Shown: positions 13,201-20,952 of the stretch, piece after piece
How the letters are laid out: each line of letters starts with the position of its first letter
Position numbering within the stretch: position 1 is the first letter of the stretch
Assembly (NCBI GenBank): GCA_009746045.1
Contig: RPFO01000003.1
Coordinates: forward strand, 1,494,969 to 1,539,515
DNA length: 44,547 nucleotides
Reading direction: 5' to 3'
Source: Mesostigma viride
Lineage: Eukaryota; Streptophyta; Mesostigmatophyceae; Mesostigmatales; Mesostigmataceae
Program-made: the position numbers and the translations under genes
The notes under the pieces: generated by a model
What the model was told of the DNA's origin: nothing
The model's input: only the letters and a program-made list of their open reading frames with translations
Database searches by the model: none

Positions 13201-16200
13201 GTGGTGCGGTAGACGGGCGAGCTGAGCTTTTGGCAGGTTCTTACACCCACACGGGCAGTGGCTGAAACAGGAACTTTGTTTCGTGCTTTTGAATTGGGTT
13301 GGCATGGCCTGGCATGACCTGGACATGGGGTGGCCGTGGGCGTGGGCCGGATGTGGGCTGGGTGTGGGCTGGGTGTGAGCTGGGTGTGGGCTGGGTGTGG
13401 GCTGGGTGTGGGCTGGGTGTGGGCTGGGTGTGGGCTGGGTGTGGGCTGGGTGTGGGCTGGGTGTGGGCTGGGTGTGGGCTGGGTGTGGGCTGGGTGTGGG
13501 CTGGGTGTGGGCTGGGTGTGGGCTGGGTGTGGGCTGGGTGTGGGCTGGGTGTGGGCTGGGTGTGGGCTGGGTGTGGGCTGGGTGTGGGCTGGGTGTGGGC
13601 TGGGTGTGGGCTGGGTGTGGGCTGGGCATGTGCAGCGGCCGCTCGCAACTGGCCTTCAAGCGACGGTGACTGTTAAGAAACTGCGCGGCCCCAGCGTTGT
13701 CGGCAACTGCGAGACCACACACACCATCCGCCTGGTCTGCGCCGACTCGCAGGGAGCAGAGGACACCGTGGAGGTTGAGCATGTAAGTGGCGCCGTGCAT
13801 GAATGGGTATTGCAAGGTGGATGCAGTAAGTGGCGGCCAGCATGAAGAGTAGCTCAAGAGGGGGGATATTTCCAAGCGGCAGCCACCATCAACAGCGCAT
13901 TGAGGTGGTCCATGTAAGTGGCGGCCAGCTGTAGGAGGCTATTCCTAGACCCACCCGGTGTAACCCGCGTGGAGCAACCGTCTTCTTTGGTGTCATCACA
14001 TTGTACATAATGCCCTAGGGTGTAACATATAGGGTGAACTGGTTGATAGAGACTAGCACCTGGCTACAGTACGCAGAACCCCATGCATGCTCGAACGGGC
14101 CATGCATGGCATGTCGAGAAGTCACCTGTGCGCGTTTAGTTTGGATAAAGTGAATTGTTCATGCCCCCTTTCACCCCCTTACAACCCCTTCACCCCTTCT
14201 CCCTGTTTCACCCCCCCTTTTCCCCCCCTTTCTCCCGCCCAGACCATCCTCGGTGGCGGCACGCCCATCATCCTGTGCCCGCCCACGATCATCGCCATCG
14301 CCGACAACAACACCTGCTCCGCCCAAGTGACCTACCCGAATGTGACCGCGGCCACCTCGTGCGGGGCCGACTTGACAGCATCCCTGGTGTCCCCCTCATG
14401 GGCCATCTCGGGGGCCGTCTTCCCCGGCGGCGACACCATAGTCCGCTACCGTGCGGCCGAGGAGTTGTCCAACCAGGTCGCGACCTGCTCCTTCATCGTC
14501 CGCGTGGCCGACACGCAATCCCCCACGATGTCCTGCAACAACATCACGGTCCCCGCGGTGCGCCGGACAGGGACCAACGGAGGTTCGGCCTGGTACGATG
14601 TCCCGGTGGCCGATAACTGCGGCGTGCGGGTGGAGGGGTCGACCGACCGTGACAAGGACCCGGGGGATGTCATCCCGTTTGGCACGCACGCCATCGAGTA
14701 CTGGGTGGAGGACTTCGATGGCAACACGGCCATGTGTGAGTTCGAGCTCACGGTGAATGAAATCCAGTGCTCACCTGGGTGCGCGGGCGCCGCCGCCGGT
14801 TTCGCGCTCGAGTTCGGTCTCACCGCGGGCAGCGTGGGACCTGTCGTGCTCAGCCAGGAGCAGGTCTGCCTGTGGAACTACATCGTGGGTGGCGCGGTGG
14901 GCGCGTCGGCGCCGGATGATCCCTGCATCGTCTCCAGCGTCCCGGTGTCCAAGCGCCGCCGGTGGGTGTCAGAGAGGGCCATGGGGGCCGGGTTTTTGTA
15001 TCATCGATGTCACGCATATGTACACAGTAATCTGGTGGTATCGCTAGTGGAATGAGTATGATAGAGTTTGCTACATGTTGTAACAGTTATTATCACGCAT
15101 ATACACAGTAGTATGATGTTATCACTGGTGTAACGCGTCTATCATGTATGTACGTGTATAATAGCATAGTACACTGCGGCATGCCCCCGTGCATGGCACG
15201 CAAGTACTTACCTAACGCGTATATCCCAAGAGGGTAAGACATGCTCGTGTGCTAGCACCGCCTCACCGCTGCTATGCCAAAAAGTGGCAAATTTGGCTGA
15301 CCATCCTAGCGACAAGTCTGGCAGAATAACTAGTGACAGATCTGCTGACAAAGCTGCTGGAAAATCTGCTGTCAACGCTTGTGACATTGCACAGGGCCGT
15401 TCTCTCTACTTGCTTCTGCCATCTTGTCCCTCGGACCCTCGCCACCCACATCGCAGGTCACTGCAACAGAGCTTCCTCGACGTCGGCCGCACCATGCGCG
15501 TATACTTCCCGACCGAAGCCGCCGCGCGTGCCGCTGAGCTAGCCCTGCGGGAGGCCAGCGCGAATGGCGGCCTGCTCGGTGGCCTGCAGTCAGTCCTCGC
15601 CTTCCTCAACTCCCTCGTGCTCGGACCCATCTCGGTCGTCCCGGTCGGGGGGGCCACGTCCGACCCCCACTTCCAGGGCCCTTGCGGCCAGCACTTTGAC
15701 TTCATGGGCGCGCCGGGGGAGAGCTTCTGCCTCATGACCAGCGAGGCGGTGCACATCAACGGGAAGATGATGGGCCCCCGCACGTCGGCGCCGCGGTCGG
15801 TCGTGGATGATGCAGCGGGCAGCACGCCGGCTAAGAACACGGTAGGGTTTTTTACTTTGCTGGTGGGACGTCCTGGCTGAATTTCGCTGTTGCTTACTGC
15901 TGGGTAATCTTTTCATGTTTTCTTGTGCAGGTCTTATTTCATTTGGTCTATAGATGTCCGCCAAGGCCGCCTCCTATGATAAGGAACCTGCAGTGCAACA
16001 GGATTTGTTACAGTATCACAGCCACGCCTCTCCTGCAACGTGCACCTCCAGAGTCATAGTCATACCAGACGTTATTAAGAGCATAGCCAGGGCCTTAGGA
16101 GTTGGGTTTTGAAAGATGCATATTTTCTTCTTCGGAGTTTGAGGGAAGCAAGGTTGTTTATACTCCACGTCATTTTACCTATCCGCTTGACTTGTAATCC

Positions 16201-17321
16201 AAACACAGGCACATGGCAGGCTTGTAAGCCAAGCGCACATGCAGGCTTGTGTGCCGCTGACTGCATGGTCAGGATGACGTGGCGTTGTCAAGTGGATCCG
16301 TGAGCTGGGCAATCTCAGTTATCAATTGAGTATTTTGTGTCATTTCGTGGTTGTTTACTTGCCCCCGTGGCGCATGCTGGCAGTGGATCCAAGAGCTGGG
16401 CATCCTGTACAACGGCACCAACATCACTGTCTCGGCCGAGTCGCTGCCCGGGTCTGGCTTTAAGGCCTACCACGGCCGCGTGTATGTGAACGGTGTCGAG
16501 ATCACCAACACATTTGCCAACGCGGCCACCGTGGTGGAGCATGGCCTTAAAGTGGACCGCCGCAAGACGCGTGTGAAGCTCACGCTGGGCGATGTCGCCA
16601 CGCTGCAGGTGGAGGTCGTGCGCGCGTCGTTCTGGGAGGCGGGCCACGGGCCCGGTGGCAACTTCCTCAACCTCAAGGTGTTGCGGCTGGCAAATGCTGC
16701 CGACTGGCACGGCGTCCTGGGTACGTCACAAATTCTTATTTGGGTCTGTTTAGCGACGGTTTAGCGGCTGTTTCGCAGTCTTTTTGGCAATCCTGAAAAC
16801 CCTGCCGTGGTCTGCTCTCTCAAGTAGCTAGTTTCTCTGCTTTTTCTTGCGTGCATGTGAAGCCAGGCAGAGAGACACATGAGTGTCAATCATTCACTGT
16901 ATCATGCGTGCAAGCATTCCAGTAATTCTCTTCACACAACAGCTCGCAAATCATGTGTTTGTGATCGTGGTGACCCTCGCGAGTGCCAGGGCCACGCGTT
17001 CTTGTGAGCGTGGCGATAGCATTCACACAGTCCACAGCTCGCTGCCGTTGTGGGGGCATGTCTGTTTGCCTTTAGGTTTTGTAGGTCTTGATCGTTCTTG
17101 ACAAAAAGACACGGTTCCTGCTTCGCTTGTCCGTCTCCATCCCTGCAGGCCAAACGTTTGGCAAGCCATGCGATTCTTTGGCCAGCAGCGTCGGCGCTCC
17201 CATGGGCGCCGTCGCCGGGTCTAACGCCACCAAGTACAGCTTGACAGAGACGGACATGTACCGCACGAGCGGCATTCTTGCTGGGGACTGCACCGTGTCC
17301 AAGTTCCGGCAGCACCAATAA
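509..17321 (+). CDS. Large multidomain secreted metzincin-like metalloprotease (5' partial, 16 exons visible)
   Basis: Exons: 509-1265, 2423-2597, 2920-2985, 4063-4300, 5307-5388, 6374-6438, 7168-7451, 8957-9097, 9691-10473, 10906-11266, 12627-12703, 13636-13782, 14243-14961, 15457-15841, 16384-16720, 17149-17321. Every intron is GT-AG and the phase matches at every junction, giving 1,595 codons and TAA at 17319-17321. Domains in visible residue numbering: LRRs 1-75; HYR-like about 80-180; VTQ domain from about 185; zinc motif HEFLHNMGIEH 447-457; Met-turn MSYC 532-535; F/D octapeptide repeats about 688-751; Ig/cadherin-like modules about 800-1058; two HYR domains about 1065-1230; Root_cap/VWD-like 1299-1595. 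The composition points to an extracellular or cell-wall protease. Many Cys and Asn-X-Ser/Thr sites fit secretion. The start codon and any signal peptide lie upstream of the window. Boundaries are inferred from consensus sites and phase, not from transcripts. Confidence 0.85.
1335..1502. repeat. 76-bp tandem duplication, about 2.2 copies
   Basis: The motif TAGCCTCGCACGGCAACC begins at 1335, 1411 and (as a partial third copy with one change) 1487, each 76 bp apart. The first two copies are identical by eye, so the duplication is recent. Confidence 0.9.
1611..1864. repeat. 18-bp minisatellite, about 13-14 copies
   Basis: The unit is GTTGGTGGGCGCTGGCCT, with variation mainly at the second base (T, C, A) and a GTGG variant. 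The length is a multiple of three, so it stays open in several frames (VGGRWP, VGAGLL, and PAPTNR on the other strand). It lies inside an intron, so these peptides are not expected. Confidence 0.93.
2423..2597 (+). CDS. Exon 2: VTQ-domain continuation
   Basis: Acceptor CCGCCAG ends at 2422; donor GTGAGT at 2598. The first base completes a Gly codon begun in exon 1. It encodes residues 253-310, a segment with many beta-type residues (IRAGRAYIRGSFNFLMPEAW) leading to the catalytic domain. Confidence 0.82.
2920..2985 (+). CDS. Exon 3: short 22-codon exon
   Basis: Acceptor CCCTGCAG ends at 2919; donor GTGAGC at 2986; phase 0 on both sides. It encodes a strand-like segment with DGDCCISVTFRSVSKPYL, residues 311-332. 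It is short but fits both neighbours in phase and has good splice sites. Confidence 0.75.
2986..4062 (+). other. Intron, 1,077 bp
   Basis: Contains a G-rich patch around 3446-3480, C-rich low-complexity DNA at about 3715-3900 and an alternating TA run at 4028-4043 just before the acceptor CCCGCAG. No gene is visible in it. Confidence 0.7.
4063..4300 (+). CDS. Exon 4: N-terminal part of the protease domain
   Basis: Acceptor CCCGCAG ends at 4062; donor GTATGC at 4301; enters in phase 0 and leaves in phase 1. Encodes residues 333-411, a charged helix-like stretch (around REVSDQVLREQWRRFRSM) followed by QRCWYIGVLKG, a pattern seen just before the zinc site in bacterial relatives. Confidence 0.83.
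4301..5306 (+). other. Intron, 1,006 bp
   Basis: The end of the intron (about 5158-5295) is low-complexity DNA of alternating GCCT and GCTT tetramers. It acts as an imperfect polypyrimidine tract before the acceptor GTGCGCAG. Nothing else is recognised. Confidence 0.7.
5307..5388 (+). CDS. Exon 5: Gly-rich segment before the zinc site
   Basis: Acceptor GTGCGCAG ends at 5306; donor GTACGC at 5389. Encodes MGGGLAELGGETAAYYAG and onward, residues 413-438. A Gly-rich, GGLA-type segment directly upstream of the zinc motif is typical of the bacterial surface proteins that share this layout. Enters in phase 1, leaves in phase 2. Confidence 0.82.
5389..6373 (+). other. Intron, 985 bp, with G-rich and C-rich tracts
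   Basis: Holds a G run at 5597-5609, a GT run passing into poly-G at 5630-5668, and a pyrimidine tract at 6303-6370 before the acceptor CCCACAG. An AATT tetramer run lies near 5829-5843. No gene is seen. Confidence 0.7.
6374..6438 (+). CDS. Exon 6: catalytic zinc-binding exon, HEFLHNMGIEH
   Basis: Acceptor CCCCACAG ends at 6373; donor GTAAAG at 6439. The 65-bp exon encodes the full metzincin motif HExxHxxGxxH at 6396-6428: His447, Glu448, His451, Gly454 and His457. In this family the three His bind zinc and Glu is the general base. Chlamydomonas gametolysin (M11) also carries this type of motif, but with Gln in first place; here it is His. All the key residues are intact, which argues for an active enzyme. 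Confidence 0.88.
6439..7167 (+). other. Intron, 729 bp
   Basis: Ordinary mixed-composition DNA. No repeat or gene is recognised. The acceptor is GCTGCAG. Confidence 0.6.
7168..7451 (+). CDS. Exon 7: Met-turn exon of the protease
   Basis: Acceptor GCTGCAG ends at 7167; donor GTGAGG at 7452. Encodes residues 462-555. FALMSYCQPLNFFG at about 7371-7412 supplies the Met-turn (Met532 at 7380-7382) expected about 75 residues after the zinc motif. It is followed by ARWIDRDTYDK, which matches the MSYC...WI..xTY pattern of related bacterial surface proteases. Confidence 0.87.
7475..7670. repeat. G-rich simple repeat (GGGGGTG-like)
   Basis: About 196 bp of G runs separated by single T (rarely A or C) on the + strand, which is also the transcript strand. 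Many runs of four or more G make RNA or DNA quadruplexes likely. Confidence 0.95.
8451..8485. repeat. Inverted repeat, 16-bp stem and 3-nt loop
   Basis: The left arm GCAAGCCAACCCCCCC (8451-8466) pairs with GGGGGGTTTGGCTTGC (8470-8485) with a single mismatch and loop TAA. It lies deep in an intron and may be the core of a small foldback element. Confidence 0.88.
8957..9097 (+). CDS. Exon 8: post-catalytic segment
   Basis: Acceptor TCTCAG ends at 8956; donor GTACTG at 9098; phase 0 on both sides. Encodes residues 556-602, ending FDGTDYNVVLGPLLQ. This is the beginning of the beta-rich region behind the protease core. Confidence 0.78.
9104..9183. repeat. 40-bp tandem duplication in intron
   Basis: TTAACATTTATA begins at 9104 and again at 9144, each followed by GATAGGTAGATATT; two AT-rich copies with a few differences. 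The rest of this intron (9098-9690) is non-coding and ends in a C-rich tract at 9579-9627. Confidence 0.85.
9691..10473 (+). CDS. Exon 9: beta domain with F/D octapeptide repeats
   Basis: Acceptor TTTGCAG ends at 9690; donor GTGAGC at 10474; phase 0 on both sides, 261 codons. The segment 9946-10137 is a coding minisatellite of 24 bp giving eight-residue repeats such as SFDYFPSF, SFDFLPTY, SFDAFPIF, SFDFLPTF and SFDGYPFI, seven clear copies plus a degraded eighth. It seems to be inserted in a domain whose ends (from VCTTSASTGKDVG and to IANLVKTPAGAIVGE) look continuous with flanking beta modules. Confidence 0.85.
9946..10137 (+). repeat. 24-bp coding minisatellite (FDxxPxF octapeptides)
   Basis: Eight consecutive 24-bp units each encode an octapeptide with invariant Phe-Asp at positions 2-3, mostly followed by an aromatic or Leu and Pro. 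Third positions vary while the peptide is kept (for example TCGTTCGAC, TCCTTTGAC), which suggests selection on the protein. Confidence 0.88.
10474..10905 (+). other. Intron, 432 bp, G-rich, with TTTAGGG-like units
   Basis: GTTAGGGTTTAGGGTTG at about 10505-10521 contains two plant-type telomere heptamers; another partial unit is near 10597. A G-rich run at 10524-10570 follows. The acceptor is CCCGCCAG at 10898-10905. Confidence 0.65.
10906..11266 (+). CDS. Exon 10: Ig/cadherin-like beta module
   Basis: Acceptor GCCAG ends at 10905; donor GTGCGT at 11267. Encodes VELCFDISDADGGNTT through residue 983, including SSAVFRVYVSDGLRTAD and NNPPEVEIVFP, the usual edge and linker of surface-protein beta-sandwich modules. 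It leaves in phase 1. Confidence 0.82.
11294..11455. repeat. 71-bp tandem duplication, about 2.2 copies
   Basis: GAAACGTCCTGTGGACCC occurs at 11321 and 11392, 71 bp apart, each inside the same context of TGGCAAATGGCAAAGGGATT. The unit itself contains short GGCAAATGG/GGCGAAGGG sub-repeats. Confidence 0.88.
12121..12492. repeat. C-rich polypyrimidine tract (CCCCCT)n
   Basis: About 370 bp of C runs broken only by single T bases. The complementary strand is a pure G/A quadruplex- and triplex-prone tract. Long Pro/Leu/Ser or Gly/Glu frames across it are by-products. Confidence 0.97.
12627..12703 (+). CDS. Exon 11: 'YDLEDG' beta module, first half
   Basis: Acceptor TCGCGCAG ends at 12626; donor GTGGGT at 12704. 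Encodes SAYDLEDGPLSATCEWFEAT and ends in phase 0. The pattern YDxEDGxLS...W is common to Ig-like modules of large bacterial surface proteins. Confidence 0.8.
12704..13635 (+). other. Intron, 932 bp, ending in an 11-bp minisatellite
   Basis: The last quarter of the intron is the minisatellite at 13351-13627, only eight bases before the acceptor end. 12704-13350 holds nothing recognised. Confidence 0.78.
13351..13627. repeat. 11-bp minisatellite, about 25 copies
   Basis: The unit GGGCTGGGTGT is repeated almost perfectly. It contains paired G triplets throughout, so it is G-quadruplex-prone on the transcript strand. It sits where the polypyrimidine tract of the intron should be. Confidence 0.96.
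13636..13782 (+). CDS. Exon 12: beta module, second half
   Basis: Acceptor CATGTGCAG ends at 13635; donor GTAAGT at 13783; phase 0 on both sides. Encodes residues 1010-1058, with LATGLQATVTVKKL and TIRLVCADSQGAEDTVEVEH. This completes the Ig-like module of exon 11 (compare 'HTITLTATDSDG' of bacterial modules). Confidence 0.82.
13783..14242 (+). other. Intron, 460 bp, with three donor-like copies
   Basis: GTAAGTGGC occurs at the true donor 13783 and again at 13826 and 13914. Otherwise only a C/T-rich tract (about 14160-14240) leading to the acceptor CCGCCCAG. Confidence 0.75.
14243..14961 (+). CDS. Exon 13: two HYR (hyalin repeat) domains
   Basis: Acceptor CCGCCCAG ends at 14242; donor GTGGGT at 14962. 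Two consecutive HYR-type domains are visible. The first runs from ILCPPTIIAIADNNTCSAQV to CSFIVRVADTQSP. The second runs from TMSCNNITVPAV through GTHAIEYWVEDFDGNTAMC to FELTVNE. HYR domains are Ig-like extracellular adhesion modules. A Cys-containing linker region follows. The exon leaves in phase 2. Confidence 0.88.
14962..15456 (+). other. Intron, 495 bp
   Basis: Contains near-repeats of a CACGCATAT/TACACAGTA motif at about 15010-15120. No gene is seen. Acceptor CATCGCAG. Confidence 0.6.
15457..15841 (+). CDS. Exon 14: start of Root_cap/VWD-like domain
   Basis: Acceptor CATCGCAG ends at 15456; donor GTAGGG at 15842. After an Ala-rich helix, GGATSDPHFQGPCGQHFDFM and CLMTSEAVHINGKMMGP match the DPHF..G..FDF.G....C.....LHINA pattern shared by VWD domains and the plant Root_cap/LEA-like family. 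Confidence 0.85.
15842..16383 (+). other. Intron, 542 bp, with an exon-like duplication
   Basis: Bases 16293-16315 resemble the first bases of the next exon (see findings). The rest shows nothing. Confidence 0.65.
16384..16720 (+). CDS. Exon 15: Root_cap-like domain, middle
   Basis: Acceptor CTGGCAG ends at 16383; donor GTACGT at 16721. Starts WIQELGILYNGTNITVSAES, the 'WIQELG' signature of Root_cap-type proteins, and ends ADWHGVLG. Two N-glycosylation-type sites lie in NGTNIT. Confidence 0.87.
16721..17148 (+). other. Intron, 428 bp
   Basis: Plain intron; nothing recognised. Acceptor CCCTGCAG. Confidence 0.65.
17149..17321 (+). CDS. Exon 16: last exon, end of Root_cap-like domain
   Basis: Acceptor CCCTGCAG ends at 17148. 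Together with exon 15 it reads GVLGQTFGKP, then YRTSGILAGDCTVSKF, then RQHQ and TAA at 17319. This matches the C-terminal pattern GVLGQTYR...Y.TSSLFA.DC..S.F of Root_cap family proteins. Confidence 0.87.
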
Positions 17322-17562
17322 GAAGTTTGAGGGTCGTATGGAGTTTATTAGGGGGGTGGGTAGGGAATTTTTGGGGTGTTTAATTTTTGTGGTAGCGGGG
17401 TTGACGTACTTTGCGGCATGCCCGTAAGTGTGTGTAGGCACATGTCCACAGTGTGTGTTCGCATTCGTTTTTATATAGAGGGTGTTGTGGCGCAAACCAG
17501 TACACAGCATTTGTGTGTCTTGTGTTATTGTTCAGTGGGATGACCACTGGGATGGTTGTGCT

Positions 17563-17567
17563 TGTAA
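17563..17567 (+). terminator. Candidate poly(A) signal TGTAA
   Basis: TGTAA, the usual poly(A) signal of chlorophyte algae, lies 242 bp after the stop codon. It is a five-base motif, so chance occurrence is easily possible. Confidence 0.3.
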
Positions 17568-17604
17568 CCAGGTAGTCAAGGCAGATAGCGCTTTCATGCA
17601 CGGA

Positions 17605-17625
17605 AATTAATTAATTAATTAATTA
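17605..17625. repeat. (AATT)5 microsatellite
   Basis: Five AATT units in the 3' flank. Otherwise 17322-18235 holds no recognisable gene. Similar short (AATT)n/TTAATTAA runs recur at about 5829, 18236, 25795 and 25993. Confidence 0.85.
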
Positions 17626-19685
17626 GGAACATAACTCCGTTGGGAGTATATGTAGCACATAGCCCTGAGAAGGGGCATATGAGCCTATAATACATTCTAA
17701 GCTACTTCCTGCAAGGGTGGGAATGTAAACAACACTTGCTCTAGGTGCACCAGGGCACCCGCACCCTCATGGTCTATCACGCTATGCCCGGGTAAGGGGG
17801 GAGCATGCCTGTGAGGGGGAAGATCATCATGGCTATACAAGAGCTATGGCATGGCTTCTCAGCAGAGAGTGACTCCCTGCATGGGCACAACATTACTAAA
17901 TAAGGCTAGGCACGGAAATCATGAACTTTATTTTTCTGTGCATGCCAGCGTAGCCCGCGTTTCTCTGTACACTGAATGAGGACCTGGCGCTTGCTGGATT
18001 TGCGTGCTTTTGTCTCTATGTTCGTTCACTCTTCTTAATGGGAGGATTCGGCACAGCACCTGTTTGCCTCTGTAAATGCAGCTCTTGACATTTCGTCTGA
18101 TGAATTCGGCATTGTACACAATGCTGGCAACATTTGTGTTTGAAAATTCCATGGAGGCTGTTTTTTTGTTTCTTCACGCTCTGTGTGCATTGCATGATAC
18201 AGCATTCATTAATTTCGTTATGCATAATTAATTTTTTAATTAAGGGGACGTGGCGCGGCGAATATTTTCCCGCCGAAAAAATTCCCGGTACCGCGAAAAT
18301 GAAAAACGTGAGTTGTGCACGATTGCACGTCGGACGAACACGCGATGGTGGTCACTAGACGCGAAAGTGCGTTGCAAGCCAGATGTATTAGCGCCGCAAA
18401 TGCGCATGGAAAAATGTGAACGGTTATTCCCACGTACCGCTGGATGACATTTTCGACCGGGATAAATTAGTGTCGCTCGGGGCAGTGTCACGCAAGCACG
18501 ACCCCCCCAAAACGCGAACTGACCCACCCAATAAATTCCGCCATGCCGCGTATCGGTGGTTAGCTGAGCGCCCGAGCTGGCGAGAAGCCGACGGAAGTGC
18601 CAAGGAACTTCCTAGGGAGCTGCTTAATGCAATTCGCGACCGTTTCCCTGACCCAGACATGCAATATGTCGCATTTATCCCAACCGATGACAGATGAGCA
18701 CTGGCCGGTGCTGGCCGGGTTGCGGGGGATATGGGGCGAATTAAAAAGGAGTCTGTGCGCTATTAGAGTTGCTGCATGGGAAGCCACAAAATCCGGGCCA
18801 GCGCAGCCGCCGCCCGAGACTCCCAAAAGAGGGCGGGAGAGGCCTCCGGGGTCGCTAAATAGGTCGGGTCCTGGGCGACCGAAAGGCAGTGCTCAATTAA
18901 AGCCAAGAAGTGTGACGGTGGCCAGCGGAGCGCCAATCAATTTTCAACGCCTGCAGCGACTACGAAACGCGCAAGATCTGGTGCTGCACGTCCTTCTTGC
19001 TCCCCGAATGATGCGCTTCATCATCTGGTGATGAAGGTGGGCAAAACGGTTCCCGAAAGCGCTCGCCACCTGATTCTTATTACCCTTCACCCAAGAAGGT
19101 TGATAGAAAGGGAAACCATGTCAGGGTGCGTGATCTTCCTCCTGTCCCACCTCAAGGAGATCGAGAGCCTTGCTTGGTCACGCATTATTTTTTATGCAAC
19201 CTGCTTGGAGCAAATGGTATCTGTCATGGGCTGCCCTGTCTGCCATGCAAGGGGCCGGGGTTTTGGTTGGGCAGAGGAGGACGCCTGGCCCATGCTCTTC
19301 TTTGCTGTTGGTATTGTGGTGCACGAACCCACACTGCCGTGCTGCTGATAATTTGCCATGGAAGCACGAGCAAGGCACCCAGCTTGACAGTGGCCTGGCA
19401 CGCGTGGGCACTTCACGTGCTTCCGTGAATGCACTGTGTGCAATAGCCTCTGTCATATTCACCATCCCTCGCCCTGAGCTGCTCCGCTTGTTCATGCACC
19501 ATCTTTGGCATGTCTTTCCCTTCGTATGGGAGCGTATGGCGCAAGGATGTGCAACGCACGTGCGAGGTGATGATAGCCTACTTGCACCGGGTTATCATGG
19601 AGAACCGCGAGGCAGTCAGGTTGTTTGAGATGGAGGCATTTGAAGAGGTTCAAGTTGGGCAAGGATGGGAGGTGGCTGCCGACTA

Positions 19686-20638
19686 TGGCGACATTTGATG
19701 GGAGCTGGATCACGCGTGGGTTCAAGTCCTTGTTTGGGCAACAGCTCCTTATTCACGATGTGCTCAAGGTAGTTATCGCCCACCACATCTCTGGCTTGTG
19801 GTGCTCCTTTTGTTGGGCTGTGAGGGGCAAGAGTGATGAGCAGGGCAACCCTTTAGCCCCAAAGCCTCACATGTGCTTCCTCAATCATGAGCACATCGGC
19901 ACAAGCAAAAGCATGGAGGGGGCGGGGGCGGTGGCGATGCTGCGGGATGTTGGGTCACTCAAGGCGGGTGTGTTCACGGGCCAAGTGATGGAGAGGGCTG
20001 GGGTGGCTGAGGTGGACAAGGGCAGCAAACCTGAGAGCCAAAGGCTGCACGTTGCAAAGGTGACTAGTGACGGTGACAGCAGCTGGCACTACCAAGTCAG
20101 AAATGACCCTTGGCTAAAGCAGCACGGTCTTGTGCCTGAGAAGGAGGATGACCTGAACCACTTGAGAATTTGCTTGCATGGTGCGCTGGCTAAGGCAAAG
20201 AAGGATCATCTATCTAGCCACCAAGGAGTTTTTTCTGAGAAGAAGCATATTGGGTCAATGTGCAGGGGCTTGAGCGCGTGTGTCAGAATCAACTGGCATA
20301 AGGGTGCCACGTGGCTGTCCGCAGCACTTGGGAATTGTCTTGGACACAACTTTGGTAACCACACCAGGTGCTGGATGTTCCCTAATTATAAGTTGCAAGC
20401 GGACAACAAGACTGTGGTGAGAGAGCAATGGTGCTCACTCTACAAGCGGGGGGTGAACCATCCTGCATGGGGGGAAGATGAGCCGTGGATTCCACGTGTG
20501 CACACGAACAAGAAGGGGGAAGAGGTGAATGTGATGGAGGTAGTAAAGAAGGTGTGGGATGACTACACTAGCCCGGAGGTGATGAAGGGGTGCTGCCATA
20601 ACAGCTCATCCAATGCCAATGAGTTTACACTGTCATAG
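19686..20638 (+). pseudogene. Transposase catalytic core segment (open stretch)
   Basis: This is the longest intact part, about 318 codons. The first acidic residue is in TFDGSW, the second in VTSDGDSSW, with the conserved SKxME and CxxGHNFGNH signatures between and after. The absence of stops in this part and frequent breaks elsewhere suggest fairly recent inactivation. Confidence 0.72.
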
Positions 20639-20952
20639 CATGCAGGTGAAGAGCACGCCCAATGCCTGGCTCAGTTTCCTGGAATTAACCTCTATGCTGC
20701 GTCCATGGCAGTGGGCATTCTGCGTGCACAGAAGGGTGAGCTGTGGGTGATGGGAGTGGCGGATGAGTTGGGCATCACCACGTCCCCAGCTGCACTTGCA
20801 CAGCTGAATGAGCTGATTGACAAGCGGGAACGGCAGCACGAGCTCAAGAAGACGCCTGAGTTCAAGTTGGACAATTGCTAGAGAGGAAGTGTGCTAGGAC
20901 TAAGGTGTATTTCAACAAGGCAAAGAGCGACCCCTCCACCTACAAGAGTGGC

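Noticed and set aside
18262-18275. E2F-like TTTTCCCGCCG promoter site
   Set aside because: A single short match near the end of a transposon with no functional gene downstream.
20578-20645. Intron explaining the TAG inside the transposase
   Set aside because: It would remove SSSNANEF, which matches a conserved part of this transposase type, so a nonsense mutation is the simpler reading.
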